64,000 nt of DNA from Maridesulfovibrio salexigens DSM 2638 (GCF_000023445.1 NC_012881.1:4171501-4235500), one strand, 5' to 3'. Counted from the first letter of the stretch, positions 34,729-44,375 are shown. The notes: generated from the letters alone by a model not told the origin. Made by a program: numbers and translations.

Positions 34729-35088
34729 TCAGCGGGCCAGAACATCCTCTACCTTAAGCTCAAGCTCTTCTTTATCAATGGGTTTGACGCAATATTCATT
34801 GGCTCCATGCTTAAGTGATTCACGGGCAGTCTCAAGGGTCGGATATCCTGTAAGCATGATCACCTTCAATTCCGGCATAAGCTTTTTCATCTCTTCAAGC
34901 ACTTCAACCCCGGTCATCTTCTTTAATTTAATATCGAGGATAGCCAGTTCAACATCGCTGTCAGAAACAAAAGAAAGAGCCTCCTCTTCCTCAGAAAAAA
35001 CACTGACTTTGTGCCCTTTGCGTTCAAGAATTCGCTTGAGAAGTATTCCCGCGTCAACAACGTCATCAAGAACAAGAATATGTGCCAT
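34729..35088 (-). CDS. single-domain response regulator
   Basis: A 119-residue CheY-like receiver: acidic pocket LDDV (D8, D9), phosphoacceptor D52 in ILDIKLK, threonine in MLTGYP and lysine in KPID. There is no effector domain. The start at 35088 has AAGGAG 7 bases upstream; the frame continues open upstream but that part is not needed. It converges with the FIST/PAS operon. Confidence 0.92.
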   Translation of the reverse strand: MAHILVLDDVVDAGILLKRILERKGHKVSVFSEEEEALSFVSDSDVELAILDIKLKKMTGVEVLEEMKKLMPELKVIMLTGYPTLETARESLKHGANEYCVKPIDKEELELKVEDVLAR

Positions 35089-35509
35089 AACCAGACTCCT
35101 TAAGTTTAGCTGATCAACCATAATATCAAGATGATCATTAGTCGAGCACTCTGTTTTGTGATCTCTTTTGCTCTTATGCAGCACCAAGCAAATTTACCCT
35201 CATCTATCAGCAGAATCATTTTTTCTGTTCTTTTCTACAATGTACCTTTATTTTTCGAAATACAAAAATATTTATAATAAAATTCCATTTCGCTAAATTT
35301 TACATTCCAGATATCAATAATAACACCCAGACTGCACACAGATTACCATCTATTTCAAAATCCAGACACTTAATTTGATGGACAATAATCGAAATGTATT
35401 CTATGCGGTATGCTCAATTGTGCGTTTAGCGCATTTTACATATAGTTTTTGCTGAATCAGCAAAATGGTTGCTGTTTCAGCTGGTTTTTTCTTAAGGAGT
35501 TCAAACAAC
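35089..35509. other. 421-base intergenic region with transporter leader palindrome
   Basis: No gene is visible. It holds promoters of the receiver gene and of the NSS transporter. At 35447-35465 TTTTGCTGA and TCAGCAAAA form a 19-base palindrome around a single A. It is followed by the small inverted repeat GCTG/CAGC and a T6 run (35471-35491), so a leader structure or operator just upstream of the transporter is possible. Confidence 0.5.
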
Positions 35510-37018
35510 ATGCAAAAAAGAGAAACATGGGGTTCCCGTTCCGGCTTTATTCTTGCCGCCGTGGGCTCTGCAATCGGATTGGGTAACATCTGGCGTTTTC
35601 CCTACATGGTTTATGAAAACGGTGGTGGTGCATTCCTCATCCCTTATTTCGTAGCAATGCTTGCTGCGGGTATCCCATTCATGATCCTTGAATTCGGTCT
35701 CGGCCAGAAATTCAAGGGTTCCGCGCCAAAAATTTTCTCATCCATTTCCAAAAAATGGGAATGGCTCGGCTGGTGGCAGGTAGTGGTTTCATTCATCATT
35801 GCCTCTTATTACGTTGTAGTTATCGCATGGGCGATGAACTACGTGGGCCTTGCCTTCACTCAAGGATGGGGAGACGCTCCCAAGGATTTCTTCTTCGGAA
35901 GCTTCCTTGGTCTGACCGATTCCCCCATGAACATGGGTAATGTGCAGGGTTCCATCTTCCTGGCAACCGCCGCAGCCTGGGCATTCACTTTTATTGCCCT
36001 GTTTACCGGAGTCAAAGCCGGTATTGAAAGGGTCAACAAAGTATTTATGCCCCTTCTCTTCCTGCTTGTGTTTATCTTCATCGGAAGAGGTCTGATGCTC
36101 CCCGGAGCAATGGACGGTATCAACTGGCTCTTCAAGCCGGACTTTTCCGCCATCATGGATGGTAAAGTCTGGGCTGATGCATTCGGCCAGATCTTCTTCA
36201 GTCTCTCCATCGGGTTTGGTATCATGCTCTCTTACTCCAGCTACCTGCCCAAAGAGTCCGACATCAACAACAACGCCTGCATGACTGTTTTCATCAACTG
36301 CGGATTCAGCATAATCTCCGGTATCATGATCTTCAGCGTGCTAGGCTACATGGCCCAGCAGCAGGGTGTTCCCATCAGTGAAGTTGCCGGTGCAGGTGTA
36401 GGCCTTGCCTTCATCACCCTGCCCACCGCAATCAACCTGATGCCCGCGCCTGTATTCTTCGGCGTGCTCTTCTTCCTGGCACTCGTTGTTGCCGGTCTCT
36501 CTTCCATGATCTCCATTAACGAAGTTATTACTTCCTCCGTGATCGACAAATTCGGTGTTTCCCGTAAGAAAGCTGTGGCAATATGCTGTTCACTCGGTTT
36601 TCTGGTCAGCATCGTTTTCACTACCGGCGGCGGTCTGCTTCTGCTTGATATCGTTGACCACTTCGTCAACAACTTCGGTATTCTCATTGGCGGTTTCATT
36701 GAAATCGTATTTGTAGCATGGTTCTGCAATCTCGATGAAATGCGCGTTCACGTTAACAAAACCTCCGAAATCTCCGTTGGTTCCCTGTGGCTGAACAGCC
36801 TGCGCTTCGTTGTTCCGGCAATGCTCGGTTTCATGATCGTGACCAACTTCATCGGTGATCTCTCCAAGAACTACGGTGGATACTCCAACACAGCCATTGT
36901 TGCATTCGGCTGGGCAACTCTTGCCCTCTGCCTTGCAGTCGGCTTCGCACTGTCCTCTCAGGACCGCGCATTTGCTAATGTATCTTCCACCAACAGCAGC
37001 TTCCTCAAAAGGAGATAA
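35510..37018 (+). CDS. sodium-dependent NSS-family transporter (MetP-like)
   Basis: A 502-residue, ~12-TM inner-membrane symporter of the neurotransmitter:sodium symporter family. The opening WGSRSGFILAAVGSAIGLGNIWRFP is the TM1 sodium/substrate site, and FFSLSIGFGIMLSYSSY is TM6. AAGGAG lies 10 bases before the ATG. A 31-codon gene with strong similarity to MetS follows at once, suggesting methionine/alanine uptake as in MetPS systems; the substrate remains inference. Confidence 0.93.
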   Translation: MQKRETWGSRSGFILAAVGSAIGLGNIWRFPYMVYENGGGAFLIPYFVAMLAAGIPFMILEFGLGQKFKGSAPKIFSSISKKWEWLGWWQVVVSFIIASYYVVVIAWAMNYVGLAFTQGWGDAPKDFFFGSFLGLTDSPMNMGNVQGSIFLATAAAWAFTFIALFTGVKAGIERVNKVFMPLLFLLVFIFIGRGLMLPGAMDGINWLFKPDFSAIMDGKVWADAFGQIFFSLSIGFGIMLSYSSYLPKESDINNNACMTVFINCGFSIISGIMIFSVLGYMAQQQGVPISEVAGAGVGLAFITLPTAINLMPAPVFFGVLFFLALVVAGLSSMISINEVITSSVIDKFGVSRKKAVAICCSLGFLVSIVFTTGGGLLLLDIVDHFVNNFGILIGGFIEIVFVAWFCNLDEMRVHVNKTSEISVGSLWLNSLRFVVPAMLGFMIVTNFIGDLSKNYGGYSNTAIVAFGWATLALCLAVGFALSSQDRAFANVSSTNSSFLKRR

Positions 37019-37021
37019 GCC

Positions 37022-37117
37022 ATGACTACCAGCGCAATCATCATGATGCTCTTCGGCCTCGGTATTACCTGGGGCGGAGCAATCGCCTGCTTCCGCATTG
37101 CTTTTAAAAACAAATAG
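37022..37117 (+). CDS. MetS-like NSS transporter small subunit
   Basis: A 31-residue single-span peptide (MTTSAIIMMLFGLGITWGGA then IACFRIAFKNK). The MTTSAIxMM...WGG pattern is that of the small subunit of methionine/alanine NSS importers (MetS). AGGAG lies in the end of the transporter gene, 3 bases separate the stop and ATG, and a strong terminator follows. It is likely needed for function or stability of the transporter. Confidence 0.87.
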   Translation: MTTSAIIMMLFGLGITWGGAIACFRIAFKNK

Positions 37118-37140
37118 CGATTCGGACAGAACATAAAATC

Positions 37141-37183
37141 AAAGAAAGGGTGCACTTCTCAGGAAGTGCACCCTTTCTTCTTT
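37141..37183 (+). terminator. terminator of the NSS transporter operon
   Basis: AAAGAAAGGGTGCACTTC and GAAGTGCACCCTTTCTT form a 17-bp stem with a TCAG loop, followed by CTTTG. A T-rich end in both directions. Confidence 0.92.
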
Positions 37184-37196
37184 GAGGAAAGGATAG

Positions 37197-37237
37197 GCGG
37201 TGCCGAACGGTTAGCGAGGGAGGAGAACGGCACCGCC
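37197..37237. other. unexplained GC-rich hairpin
   Basis: GGCGGTGCCG and CGGCACCGCC form a perfect 10-bp stem with a 21-base purine-rich loop, right after the transporter terminator and 260 bases before the nitroreductase gene. No T-run. The 3' flank CACCGCCAAGGGG weakly recalls a glycine aptamer, but the other conserved parts are missing. The rest of 37118-37496 is AT-rich, without a gene. Confidence 0.4.
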
Positions 37238-37496
37238 AAGGGGTTGGACTGCAAAATAACCAAAAGTATTTCAGACCAAATCAGGGGTGTGATTATGCGT
37301 AGAATACTATAGTGAGAGTTAAAATCAAGCACTATTTATAATTAACTCTGCTTCTAGATAAAAAACAAAAATGCGGCAAATCACATCAATCAAATTGTCC
37401 AACCTTATAATCAGACAAAAATATGATCTGCTTTTATCAAGCGCTGTGTTATAAACAAGACATTCATACAACAATTATTCAATGGAGATAGTAGAC

Positions 37497-38006
37497 ATGG
37501 ATGTATTTGAAGCAATCCACTCCCGCAGAAGCATTAGAAAATTCGAAGATAAAGCTGTATCCGAAGAAGACATTAAAGATATTCTCGGCGCAGCTATGAT
37601 GGCACCCAGTGCGGGAAATGCTCAGCCCTGGCAGTTTGTCGTTGTGGATGACCGTGAAAAACTTAATGCCGTTCCAGACATTAACGAATACGCCGCAATG
37701 GCCAAGAATGCCCCTTTAGGCATCCTTGTCTGCGGAGATCTCAGTCTTGAGAAATACGCCGGATATTGGGTGCAGGATTGCTCAGCAGCCATCCAGAATC
37801 TGCTGCTGGCTACTCACGCCAAAGGACTCGGCGCAGTCTGGACCGGAATCCACCCCATTGAAGAAAGAGTCGAAGGCTTTAAAAAACTGTTTAATCTTCC
37901 CGAACAGGTCATCCCGCTGGGCTTTATGGTGATCGGCCATCCCAAACAGGAACCTAAACGGAAAGATCGCTACAAAGAAGAAAGAGTTCACCGCAACAGC
38001 TGGTAG
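37497..38006 (+). CDS. nitroreductase-family flavoprotein
   Basis: A 169-residue FMN-dependent oxidoreductase. Phosphate-binding SRRSIRKFEDK at the N-terminus, APSAGNAQPWQFVVV (about 41-55) and the C-terminal GLGAVWTGI and IPLGFMVIGHP fit the small nitroreductase family. It probably uses NAD(P)H to reduce quinones or nitro compounds. ATG 37497 is preferred, with GGAG 9 bases upstream, over 37482. Confidence 0.92.
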   Translation: MDVFEAIHSRRSIRKFEDKAVSEEDIKDILGAAMMAPSAGNAQPWQFVVVDDREKLNAVPDINEYAAMAKNAPLGILVCGDLSLEKYAGYWVQDCSAAIQNLLLATHAKGLGAVWTGIHPIEERVEGFKKLFNLPEQVIPLGFMVIGHPKQEPKRKDRYKEERVHRNSW

Positions 38007-38020
38007 AAAACAACTTACAT

Positions 38021-38070
38021 TTTAAAATAAGAACCCCCGGCACAGATGTACCGGGGGTTCTTATTTTAAA
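38021..38070. terminator. bidirectional terminator, 20-bp perfect stem
   Basis: TTTAAAATAAGAACCCCCGG pairs fully with its complement across a 10-base loop. It separates convergent nitroreductase and hydrolase genes. Confidence 0.95.
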
Positions 38071-38083
38071 ATGTTTTAATTTA

Positions 38084-38776
38084 CTATTTATTATCTTTTA
38101 ACCAGCTAGACAACGTATTCCACATTTCTTCAGCAAGCACTGCATCAAACCCTGCATCTTTAGGATTGGCAAAACCGTGATGTGCATTATCCAACTGAAT
38201 CAAATCATATATCACTTCAGCAGCATTCATCTCTTGCTTAAACATCAATAAATGCTCTTCTGGAACTACGGGATCGTTATTTACATGGACGGCAAGTAGA
38301 GGACATTCAATATCTCCCGCTGCTACCGGATGGCTGGTGTCTAGGTAGCCGTACACTGAAACAGCACCTTTCAATTTTTCTCCGGTACGGGCAAGCTCCA
38401 AAGCCGCACCTCCGCCAAAAGAGAACCCAAGTACAAAAATCCGCTCCGGATCAACTTCCGCTTGATCCTGCAAAACAGCCAGGCATGCTTTGGCCCGTTC
38501 ACGCATGAGCTGACGGTCATTACGGTAAATACGGTGAGTACTGCGAGCTTCATCAATATTGGCAGGACGGTTGCTGATTCCATAAAAGTCTGCGGCAAGC
38601 ACAGCATAACCATCTGCTGCAATACGCTTTGCATGATTAACTGTTACTTCATTCAGGCCGGTATATTCATGAAAAAGCAAAACAGCAGGAAACGGACCTT
38701 CGCCTTCAGGCAACAACATAATACTTTCAAGTTCAGTATCACGGTGAACGTGATTGATTTTACATGGCTGCTGCAT
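38084..38776 (-). CDS. dienelactone hydrolase-family protein
   Basis: A 230-residue alpha/beta hydrolase: HEYTGLNEVTVNHAKR near the oxyanion site, nucleophile S119 in GFSFGGGAAL (Ser where classical DLH has Cys), acid in HVNNDPVVP and histidine in DNAHHGF. The substrate is unknown. It lies 6 bases after a CDF transporter gene on the same strand, so the two share an operon. Confidence 0.9.
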   Translation of the reverse strand: MQQPCKINHVHRDTELESIMLLPEGEGPFPAVLLFHEYTGLNEVTVNHAKRIAADGYAVLAADFYGISNRPANIDEARSTHRIYRNDRQLMRERAKACLAVLQDQAEVDPERIFVLGFSFGGGAALELARTGEKLKGAVSVYGYLDTSHPVAAGDIECPLLAVHVNNDPVVPEEHLLMFKQEMNAAEVIYDLIQLDNAHHGFANPKDAGFDAVLAEEMWNTLSSWLKDNK

Positions 38777-38782
38777 AAGTAA

Positions 38783-39733
38783 TTAATCCTTATCTCCGAA
38801 CTTTTCCTTGAGTCTGATCATGGATCCGCAAAGCCCGCCTATCTCGTCACAATCATAAGAAGCAACATCTTCTTTCGGCTCAACATGAATGGTCACATGG
38901 CAATTGTTCAGATCCGACTTGATACAGTCCTCAATCTCCGTGCATAAATCATGAGACTCGGTAAGAGTTGAATCTCCGGGAAGAAGCAGATGAAAATCCA
39001 CAAAACGTTGTGACCCGGCCTTACGTGTCCGCAACCCGTGATAAAGAGCATCCTCTCCGCTACAGCTGCGAATAGCTGAATCAATAGTCATCAACTCTTC
39101 GTGGGGCAAAGCATTATCCATCAATCCGGAGTAAGACTTTTTAATCAATGAAAATCCTGTAAAAACAATATTCCCGGCCATGATCATGGCAATTACAGGA
39201 TCTATGAATGACCATGAAGGAGGAGTGAAAAGCATTATCCCCAATCCGGCAACGAGCCCTATGGAGGTCCACACATCAGTCAGCAAATGTTTTGCGTCCG
39301 CTTCAAGAGTAATGGAATCGTGAACCTCGGCTCCTTTAAGCATAATCTTGGCAGTTACATAATTCACTACAGAAGAAAGCAATGCTATGCCCAGCCCGAT
39401 ACCTAAATTCTGCGGAACAGCCGGACTTAGAAACCTTTCAACCGATGCATAAACAATCCCCACTGCAGCAATCAAAATAAGCATCCCTTCAGCACCACTG
39501 GAAAAATACTCTGCTTTCCCATGTCCATAAGCATGCCGCTCATCAGCAGGCTTCAAAGCCATGGTCAATGTAGCCAAAGCAAATAGCGCAGCCGAAAGAT
39601 TAACCAAAGTTTCCAATGCATCGGAAAGCAAACCTACGGAATCTGTAACGTACCATGCCCATGTCTTAAGGAACATGGTGATAATTGAAGCCGCAATTGA
39701 GTAGTAAATGTACTTTTGTGGAGATTCAGCCAT
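38783..39733 (-). CDS. cation diffusion facilitator transporter
   Basis: A 316-residue CDF exporter with about six membrane spans. Metal-site residues are in LLSDALETLVN (TM2) and HLLTDVWTS (TM5), with HAYGHGKAEYFS in the loop between. A C-terminal cytosolic domain (from ~210) ends in a Cys-containing tail. It exports Zn2+, Fe2+ or related ions by proton antiport. AGGAAG precedes the ATG. Confidence 0.92.
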   Translation of the reverse strand: MAESPQKYIYYSIAASIITMFLKTWAWYVTDSVGLLSDALETLVNLSAALFALATLTMALKPADERHAYGHGKAEYFSSGAEGMLILIAAVGIVYASVERFLSPAVPQNLGIGLGIALLSSVVNYVTAKIMLKGAEVHDSITLEADAKHLLTDVWTSIGLVAGLGIMLFTPPSWSFIDPVIAMIMAGNIVFTGFSLIKKSYSGLMDNALPHEELMTIDSAIRSCSGEDALYHGLRTRKAGSQRFVDFHLLLPGDSTLTESHDLCTEIEDCIKSDLNNCHVTIHVEPKEDVASYDCDEIGGLCGSMIRLKEKFGDKD

Positions 39734-40137
39734 GTTTTTCTTCCTGTTTTCAAATTGATTTAAAAAAAATTACATAGTGGTCATCAATACAACAATAAAT
39801 CATCAATTTTTCGTTTTAAGTAAAATTTAATCCAAATATTAATCAAATAGAAATTTCAAGACAATCACATGACAATATTTTTAATATTGAACTGCATTAT
39901 TGATTGAATAGTCATTCAGTAATTTAATTTAAACTTTATACCATACAATATTAACCTATTGTTGTGCAACTAGCTATGCTTGTGTTTTGCTTATTGAATT
40001 TTTACTCAATGCGTAAAATAGCAAGGCATAAATTAACTTTTTACCTATTTGAAACAAAAATGTTGACAAGAATCTCAACATCTACCTATAACCAAAGCCG
40101 TCTAGCATAATTTTTTTTCAAAACACGGGGGATAAAA
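39734..40137. other. 404-base AT-rich intergenic region upstream of sstT
   Basis: Divergent promoters of the CDF operon and sstT. No gene, and no clear operator beyond AT-rich dyads such as TTGATTGAATAGTCATTCAG near 39899-39918. Confidence 0.5.
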
Positions 40138-41379
40138 ATGACTCAATCAACTAACATCTTTAAACGCATTGCATCCGGCAGTCTGGTAGTACAGATCATG
40201 ATCGGTATTGCAGCAGGTATCGCACTGGCAACCGTTGCTCCTGAAGCAGCAAAATCCATAAGCATTCTTGGCAGCCTTTTTGTTAAGGGCCTGAAAGCAG
40301 TTGCACCTATCCTGGTTTTCGTAATTGTTGCAGCATCCATCGCAAACCAGAAAAAAGGCGCGCACACCAACATGCGTTCCATTATTTCCCTGTACCTGAT
40401 CGGAACATTCATGTCCGCACTGGTTGCTGTTACCATGAGCTTCCTGATGCCCACCACCCTTACCCTTGTTGCAACTGAAACCAGTGCAACTCCTCCCGGT
40501 GGTATTGCTGAAGTTCTGAACACCCTGCTTTTCAAAATAGTTGATAACCCGGTTAATGCTCTCTACTCCGGTAACTTCATCGGTATTCTCGCTTGGGCAC
40601 TTGCACTCGGTTTCTTTTTCCAGCACGCAAGCGATGCAACCAAACAGGTTCTGAACGACCTTTCCGAAGGCGTTTCCAGAATCGTTAAGCTAGTTATCCG
40701 CTTTGCACCTCTGGGTATTTTCGGTCTGGTATCCAACACCATCGCCACTACCGGTTTTTCCGCACTGGCAGGATACAGCCACCTGATCATGGTACTGCTC
40801 ATCTCCATGGGTACCATCGCTCTGGTAATCAACCCCGCAATCGTCTTCCTCAAGACCAAACGTAATCCTTATCCCCTCGTTTTCACCTGCCTGCGTGAAA
40901 GTGGTATCACCGCATTCTTTACCCGCAGCTCCGCAGCGAACATTCCGGTTAACATGGAACTTTGTAAGAAGCTCGACCTGCACGAAGATACTTACTCCGT
41001 ATCCATCCCCCTCGGCGCTACCGTAAACATGGGCGGTGCAGCTATCACTATCACCGTTATGACCCTTGCTGCAGTACACACACTCGGCATTCAGGTTGAT
41101 ATGGCGACTGCTCTGCTGCTCAGCATCATCGCTTCCGTATCCGCATGTGGTGCTTCCGGTGTTGCCGGCGGTTCCCTGCTGCTGATCCCCCTTGCATGCT
41201 CCCTCTTCGGTGTTCCCAACGAAATCTCCATGCAGGTTGTTGCTGCAGGTTTCATCGTTGGTGTAATTCAGGACTCCGCTGAGACCGCACTGAACAGCTC
41301 CACAGACGTTATCTTCACCGCTGCTTCTGACATCGCAGCGAAGAACGCTGAAACTGCTGCTGAAACTGTAAAAGCATAA
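40138..41379 (+). CDS. sstT: serine/threonine:Na+ symporter
   Basis: A 413-residue member of the dicarboxylate/amino acid:cation symporter family, closest by eye to SstT. Seen: [21 protein letters not shown], the helical-hairpin motif [15 protein letters not shown] and [15 protein letters not shown], and [21 protein letters not shown] at the C-terminus. It takes up serine and threonine with sodium. GGGGG precedes the ATG. It is monocistronic, with a strong terminator. Confidence 0.94.
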   Translation: MTQSTNIFKRIASGSLVVQIMIGIAAGIALATVAPEAAKSISILGSLFVKGLKAVAPILVFVIVAASIANQKKGAHTNMRSIISLYLIGTFMSALVAVTMSFLMPTTLTLVATETSATPPGGIAEVLNTLLFKIVDNPVNALYSGNFIGILAWALALGFFFQHASDATKQVLNDLSEGVSRIVKLVIRFAPLGIFGLVSNTIATTGFSALAGYSHLIMVLLISMGTIALVINPAIVFLKTKRNPYPLVFTCLRESGITAFFTRSSAANIPVNMELCKKLDLHEDTYSVSIPLGATVNMGGAAITITVMTLAAVHTLGIQVDMATALLLSIIASVSACGASGVAGGSLLLIPLACSLFGVPNEISMQVVAAGFIVGVIQDSAETALNSSTDVIFTAASDIAAKNAETAAETVKA

Positions 41380-41406
41380 CATACGCTTTACAGACCAAGC
41401 TAATCC

Positions 41407-41443
41407 AAGGGCCGTGTGTTTCGACACACGGCCCTTTTTTCTT
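41407..41443 (+). terminator. terminator of sstT
   Basis: GGGCCGTGTGT and ACACACGGCCC form an 11-bp stem with a TTCG loop, followed by TTTTTTCTT. Confidence 0.96.
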
Positions 41444-41479
41444 GACGAATCTTAATTACGATATGACTCTGTTTGCCTG

Positions 41480-44356
41480 ATGCATGATCAAGACAGAATA
41501 CAAGAATATATCAACTCTCTGCTCGCTTCACCTACCATGGGTGATCAGGTTGTCCACCACAGGACCATGGACGGAACAGATCCCTCCTATGGCGAACCGC
41601 GCCGCCCTTTTTCACCCTCGGTAAATTCCGTACTCGGATTCAGAAATATTGAGCAGCTGTATTCCCATCAGGCTGAGGCTACTGACTACGCCCGTGCCGG
41701 ACGCAATGTTGTTGTGGCCACTCCTACAGCCAGCGGAAAAACCCTGACTTACAACCTGCCGGTGTTGGAACAATGTCTGCGTGATCCTGATTCCCACGCC
41801 CTTTACCTTTTCCCGCTCAAGGCCCTTGCGCAGGACCAGCTCAAGACCTTTAATGAAATGGCTGCCCTGCTCCCGGAACATGCACGTCCGGAAGCAGCCA
41901 TCTATGACGGTGACACTTCCCCCTACAGACGCAAAAAAATACGCGATACCCCGCCCGCTGTAATTCTGACCAACCCTGAAATGCTGCATCTTTCCATGTT
42001 GCCGTACCATGAAAAATGGGCTCCCTTCCTTGCCGGACTGACCCACATCGTTGTTGATGAAGTCCACACCTACCGTGGGGTGATGGGATCGCACATGGCA
42101 ATGGTTTTTCGCCGTCTGCTGCGCATATGTAAGTATTACGGAGCCAATCCTTCATTTATATTTTCCTCAGCAACCGTGGGCAATCCGGCTGAACTCTGCC
42201 ACGACCTGACCGGACTGGAGGTAAATCCAATCACCGAATCCGGTGCAGCCTCCGGTAAACGCAACTACATATTTTTCAATCCTGTTGTTTCTCCTTACAG
42301 CGCTGCAATTCAGCTGCTTAAGGCCGGGCTTGCGCGAGGACTAAGGACCATCGTCTACACCCAGTCGCGCAAGATGACCGAGCTTATCGCTATGTGGGTC
42401 AATGAGAAGGCCGGGGAATACAAGGACCGCATCAGCGCCTACCGAGCTGGATTCCTGCCCGAGGAACGGCGAGAAATTGAGCAGAAGATGTCTTCCGGGG
42501 AATTGCTGGCTGTAATCTCTACCAGCGCCCTTGAACTGGGCATTGATATCGGCGGACTCGATCTCTGCATCCTCGTGGGATATCCCGGCTCAGTAATGGC
42601 AACCCTCCAGCGCGGAGGCCGCGTAGGACGCAGCCAGCGTGAATCAGCTGTAATCCTCATCGGGCAGGAGGATGCCCTCGATCAATATTTCATGCGCAAC
42701 CCGGATGATTTCTTTTCCCGTCCTGCAGAAAACGCAGTGCTCAATCCTTACAATCCGGTAATCATGCAACGGCATCTGGTCTGCGCCGCGGCGGAACTCA
42801 CCCTGCGCGATAACGACTATCTGCTCCGTGATGAAGAGATCAAAAAACGGGTAACTGAACTGGAAAAAGAAGGAATACTACTGCGCAACAAACGCGGCGA
42901 TGAGATCTATTCCACCCGCAAACGCCCGCACCGCGATGTGTCCCTGCGCGGAGCCGGATCAACCATGCACATCGAGGACTCCGCCAATGGAACCACCATC
43001 GGCACCATTGATGAAGTCCGGGCCTATTCCGAAGCACACGAGGGTGCGGTATACATCCATCGCGGCTCCACCTACTGCATTAAAGAGCTGGACCTCGGAG
43101 CCAAAAAAATCAAGGCCGCCAAGGAACGTGTAGGTTACTACACCCGGGCACGTAAGAATAAATCAACGGAAATCCTTGAAGTCTATTCCCAGAAAAAAGT
43201 CTTCGGAATTGTCATGCGTTTCGGAAGACTGCGGGTAACGGAACAGGTCACCGGATATGAAAAGCGGGCTGTAAAAGGTGGAAAATTGCTTGGGATAGTG
43301 CCGTTGGATATGCCTCCGGTAGTATTTGAAACCCAAGGTTTGTGGATGGAAATTTCACCTGAGATCAAACGCAGGGCCGAAGAGGATTTCATTCATTTCA
43401 TGGGCGGTATCCACGCGGTGGAGCATGCAGCAATCGGCATCACTCCCTTGCTGGTACTCACTGACCGCAATGATCTGGGCGGAATTTCCACGCCCATGCA
43501 CGAGCAGGTCGATGGTCCGGCAGTCTTTATCTACGACGGCATTCCCGGCGGCGCAGGACTGACCATGCAGGCTTTTGAACAGGCTGAAGAACTACTTGAA
43601 CGCACCTTACAGGTCATCGTAGACTGTGAATGCGAGTTGGGCTGCCCTACGTGTGTACACTCTCCCAAATGCGGTTCAGGCAATCGGCCCATCGACAAGG
43701 CTGCGGCCATCTACGTACTGGAAAACATGGTTAACGGACAACCACCGGAAAAAATAGAGGATTTATCTATGGTACTGGTTCCTTTCGGCGAAGATGTAAA
43801 AAAGGAAGAAAGCTCCAAAGAGCCCAAAAGCTTTGGCGTGCTTGATGTGGAAACCCGCCGCTCAGCGCAGGATGTAGGCGGCTGGCACAAGGCCGAGCGC
43901 ATGGGTATATCCATTGCCGTGCTCTACGATTCCACTGAAGATAAATATTTCGAATATGAAGAAGACCAAATCCCGGAAATGATGGAGCGTGTCCAGAAAC
44001 TGGATCTGATCATAGGCTTCAACATTGAACGCTTCGACTACAAGGTCCTTTCCGGCATCCATCCCTTCAACTATAAAGGATTACCCACGCTGGACCTGCT
44101 GCTCAAGGTCTATGAACGGCTGGGATACCGCCTGAAGCTCGATAACATTGCCCAGGCGACTCTTGATGCCGCAAAAAGCGCGGACGGCTTACAGGCCCTG
44201 GAATGGTGGAAAGAAGGCCGTCTGGACCTTATCACCGAATACTGCAAGCAGGATGTAGCTGTAACCCGTGATGTCTACCTGTTTGGCAAAGAGAACGGAT
44301 ACGTGCTATTTACTAATAAAGAGAAGAAAAAAGTGAGATTACCAGTGAGTTGGTAG
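41480..44356 (+). CDS. MrfA/YprA-like helicase fused to DEDD exonuclease domain
   Basis: A 958-residue protein. Residues ~50-480 are a superfamily 2 helicase: Walker A ATPTASGKT (80-88), DEVH (193-196), SAT and the GRVGRSQR motif VI. It continues with the MrfA-type C-terminal region and a cysteine zinc site (C716, C718, C722, C725, C731). Residues ~785-958 are an RNase H-like 3'-5' exonuclease domain with D789 and E791 in LDVET, D853 in IERFDYK, Y921 and D925 in YCKQD. In Bacillus, MrfA helicase and MrfB exonuclease are separate proteins in mitomycin-damage repair; here both activities seem to be in one chain. The start has no good ribosome site. Confidence 0.9.
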   Translation: MHDQDRIQEYINSLLASPTMGDQVVHHRTMDGTDPSYGEPRRPFSPSVNSVLGFRNIEQLYSHQAEATDYARAGRNVVVATPTASGKTLTYNLPVLEQCLRDPDSHALYLFPLKALAQDQLKTFNEMAALLPEHARPEAAIYDGDTSPYRRKKIRDTPPAVILTNPEMLHLSMLPYHEKWAPFLAGLTHIVVDEVHTYRGVMGSHMAMVFRRLLRICKYYGANPSFIFSSATVGNPAELCHDLTGLEVNPITESGAASGKRNYIFFNPVVSPYSAAIQLLKAGLARGLRTIVYTQSRKMTELIAMWVNEKAGEYKDRISAYRAGFLPEERREIEQKMSSGELLAVISTSALELGIDIGGLDLCILVGYPGSVMATLQRGGRVGRSQRESAVILIGQEDALDQYFMRNPDDFFSRPAENAVLNPYNPVIMQRHLVCAAAELTLRDNDYLLRDEEIKKRVTELEKEGILLRNKRGDEIYSTRKRPHRDVSLRGAGSTMHIEDSANGTTIGTIDEVRAYSEAHEGAVYIHRGSTYCIKELDLGAKKIKAAKERVGYYTRARKNKSTEILEVYSQKKVFGIVMRFGRLRVTEQVTGYEKRAVKGGKLLGIVPLDMPPVVFETQGLWMEISPEIKRRAEEDFIHFMGGIHAVEHAAIGITPLLVLTDRNDLGGISTPMHEQVDGPAVFIYDGIPGGAGLTMQAFEQAEELLERTLQVIVDCECELGCPTCVHSPKCGSGNRPIDKAAAIYVLENMVNGQPPEKIEDLSMVLVPFGEDVKKEESSKEPKSFGVLDVETRRSAQDVGGWHKAERMGISIAVLYDSTEDKYFEYEEDQIPEMMERVQKLDLIIGFNIERFDYKVLSGIHPFNYKGLPTLDLLLKVYERLGYRLKLDNIAQATLDAAKSADGLQALEWWKEGRLDLITEYCKQDVAVTRDVYLFGKENGYVLFTNKEKKKVRLPVSW

Positions 44357-44375
44357 GAAACAAGTTGGAGTGTCT

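Noticed and set aside
37184-37290. Glycine riboswitch after the NSS transporter
   Set aside because: CACCGCCAAGGGG resembles one conserved box, but the opening GGAGAG box, the second stem and the CTCTCAGG end are missing, and the element lies downstream of the transporter and its terminator.
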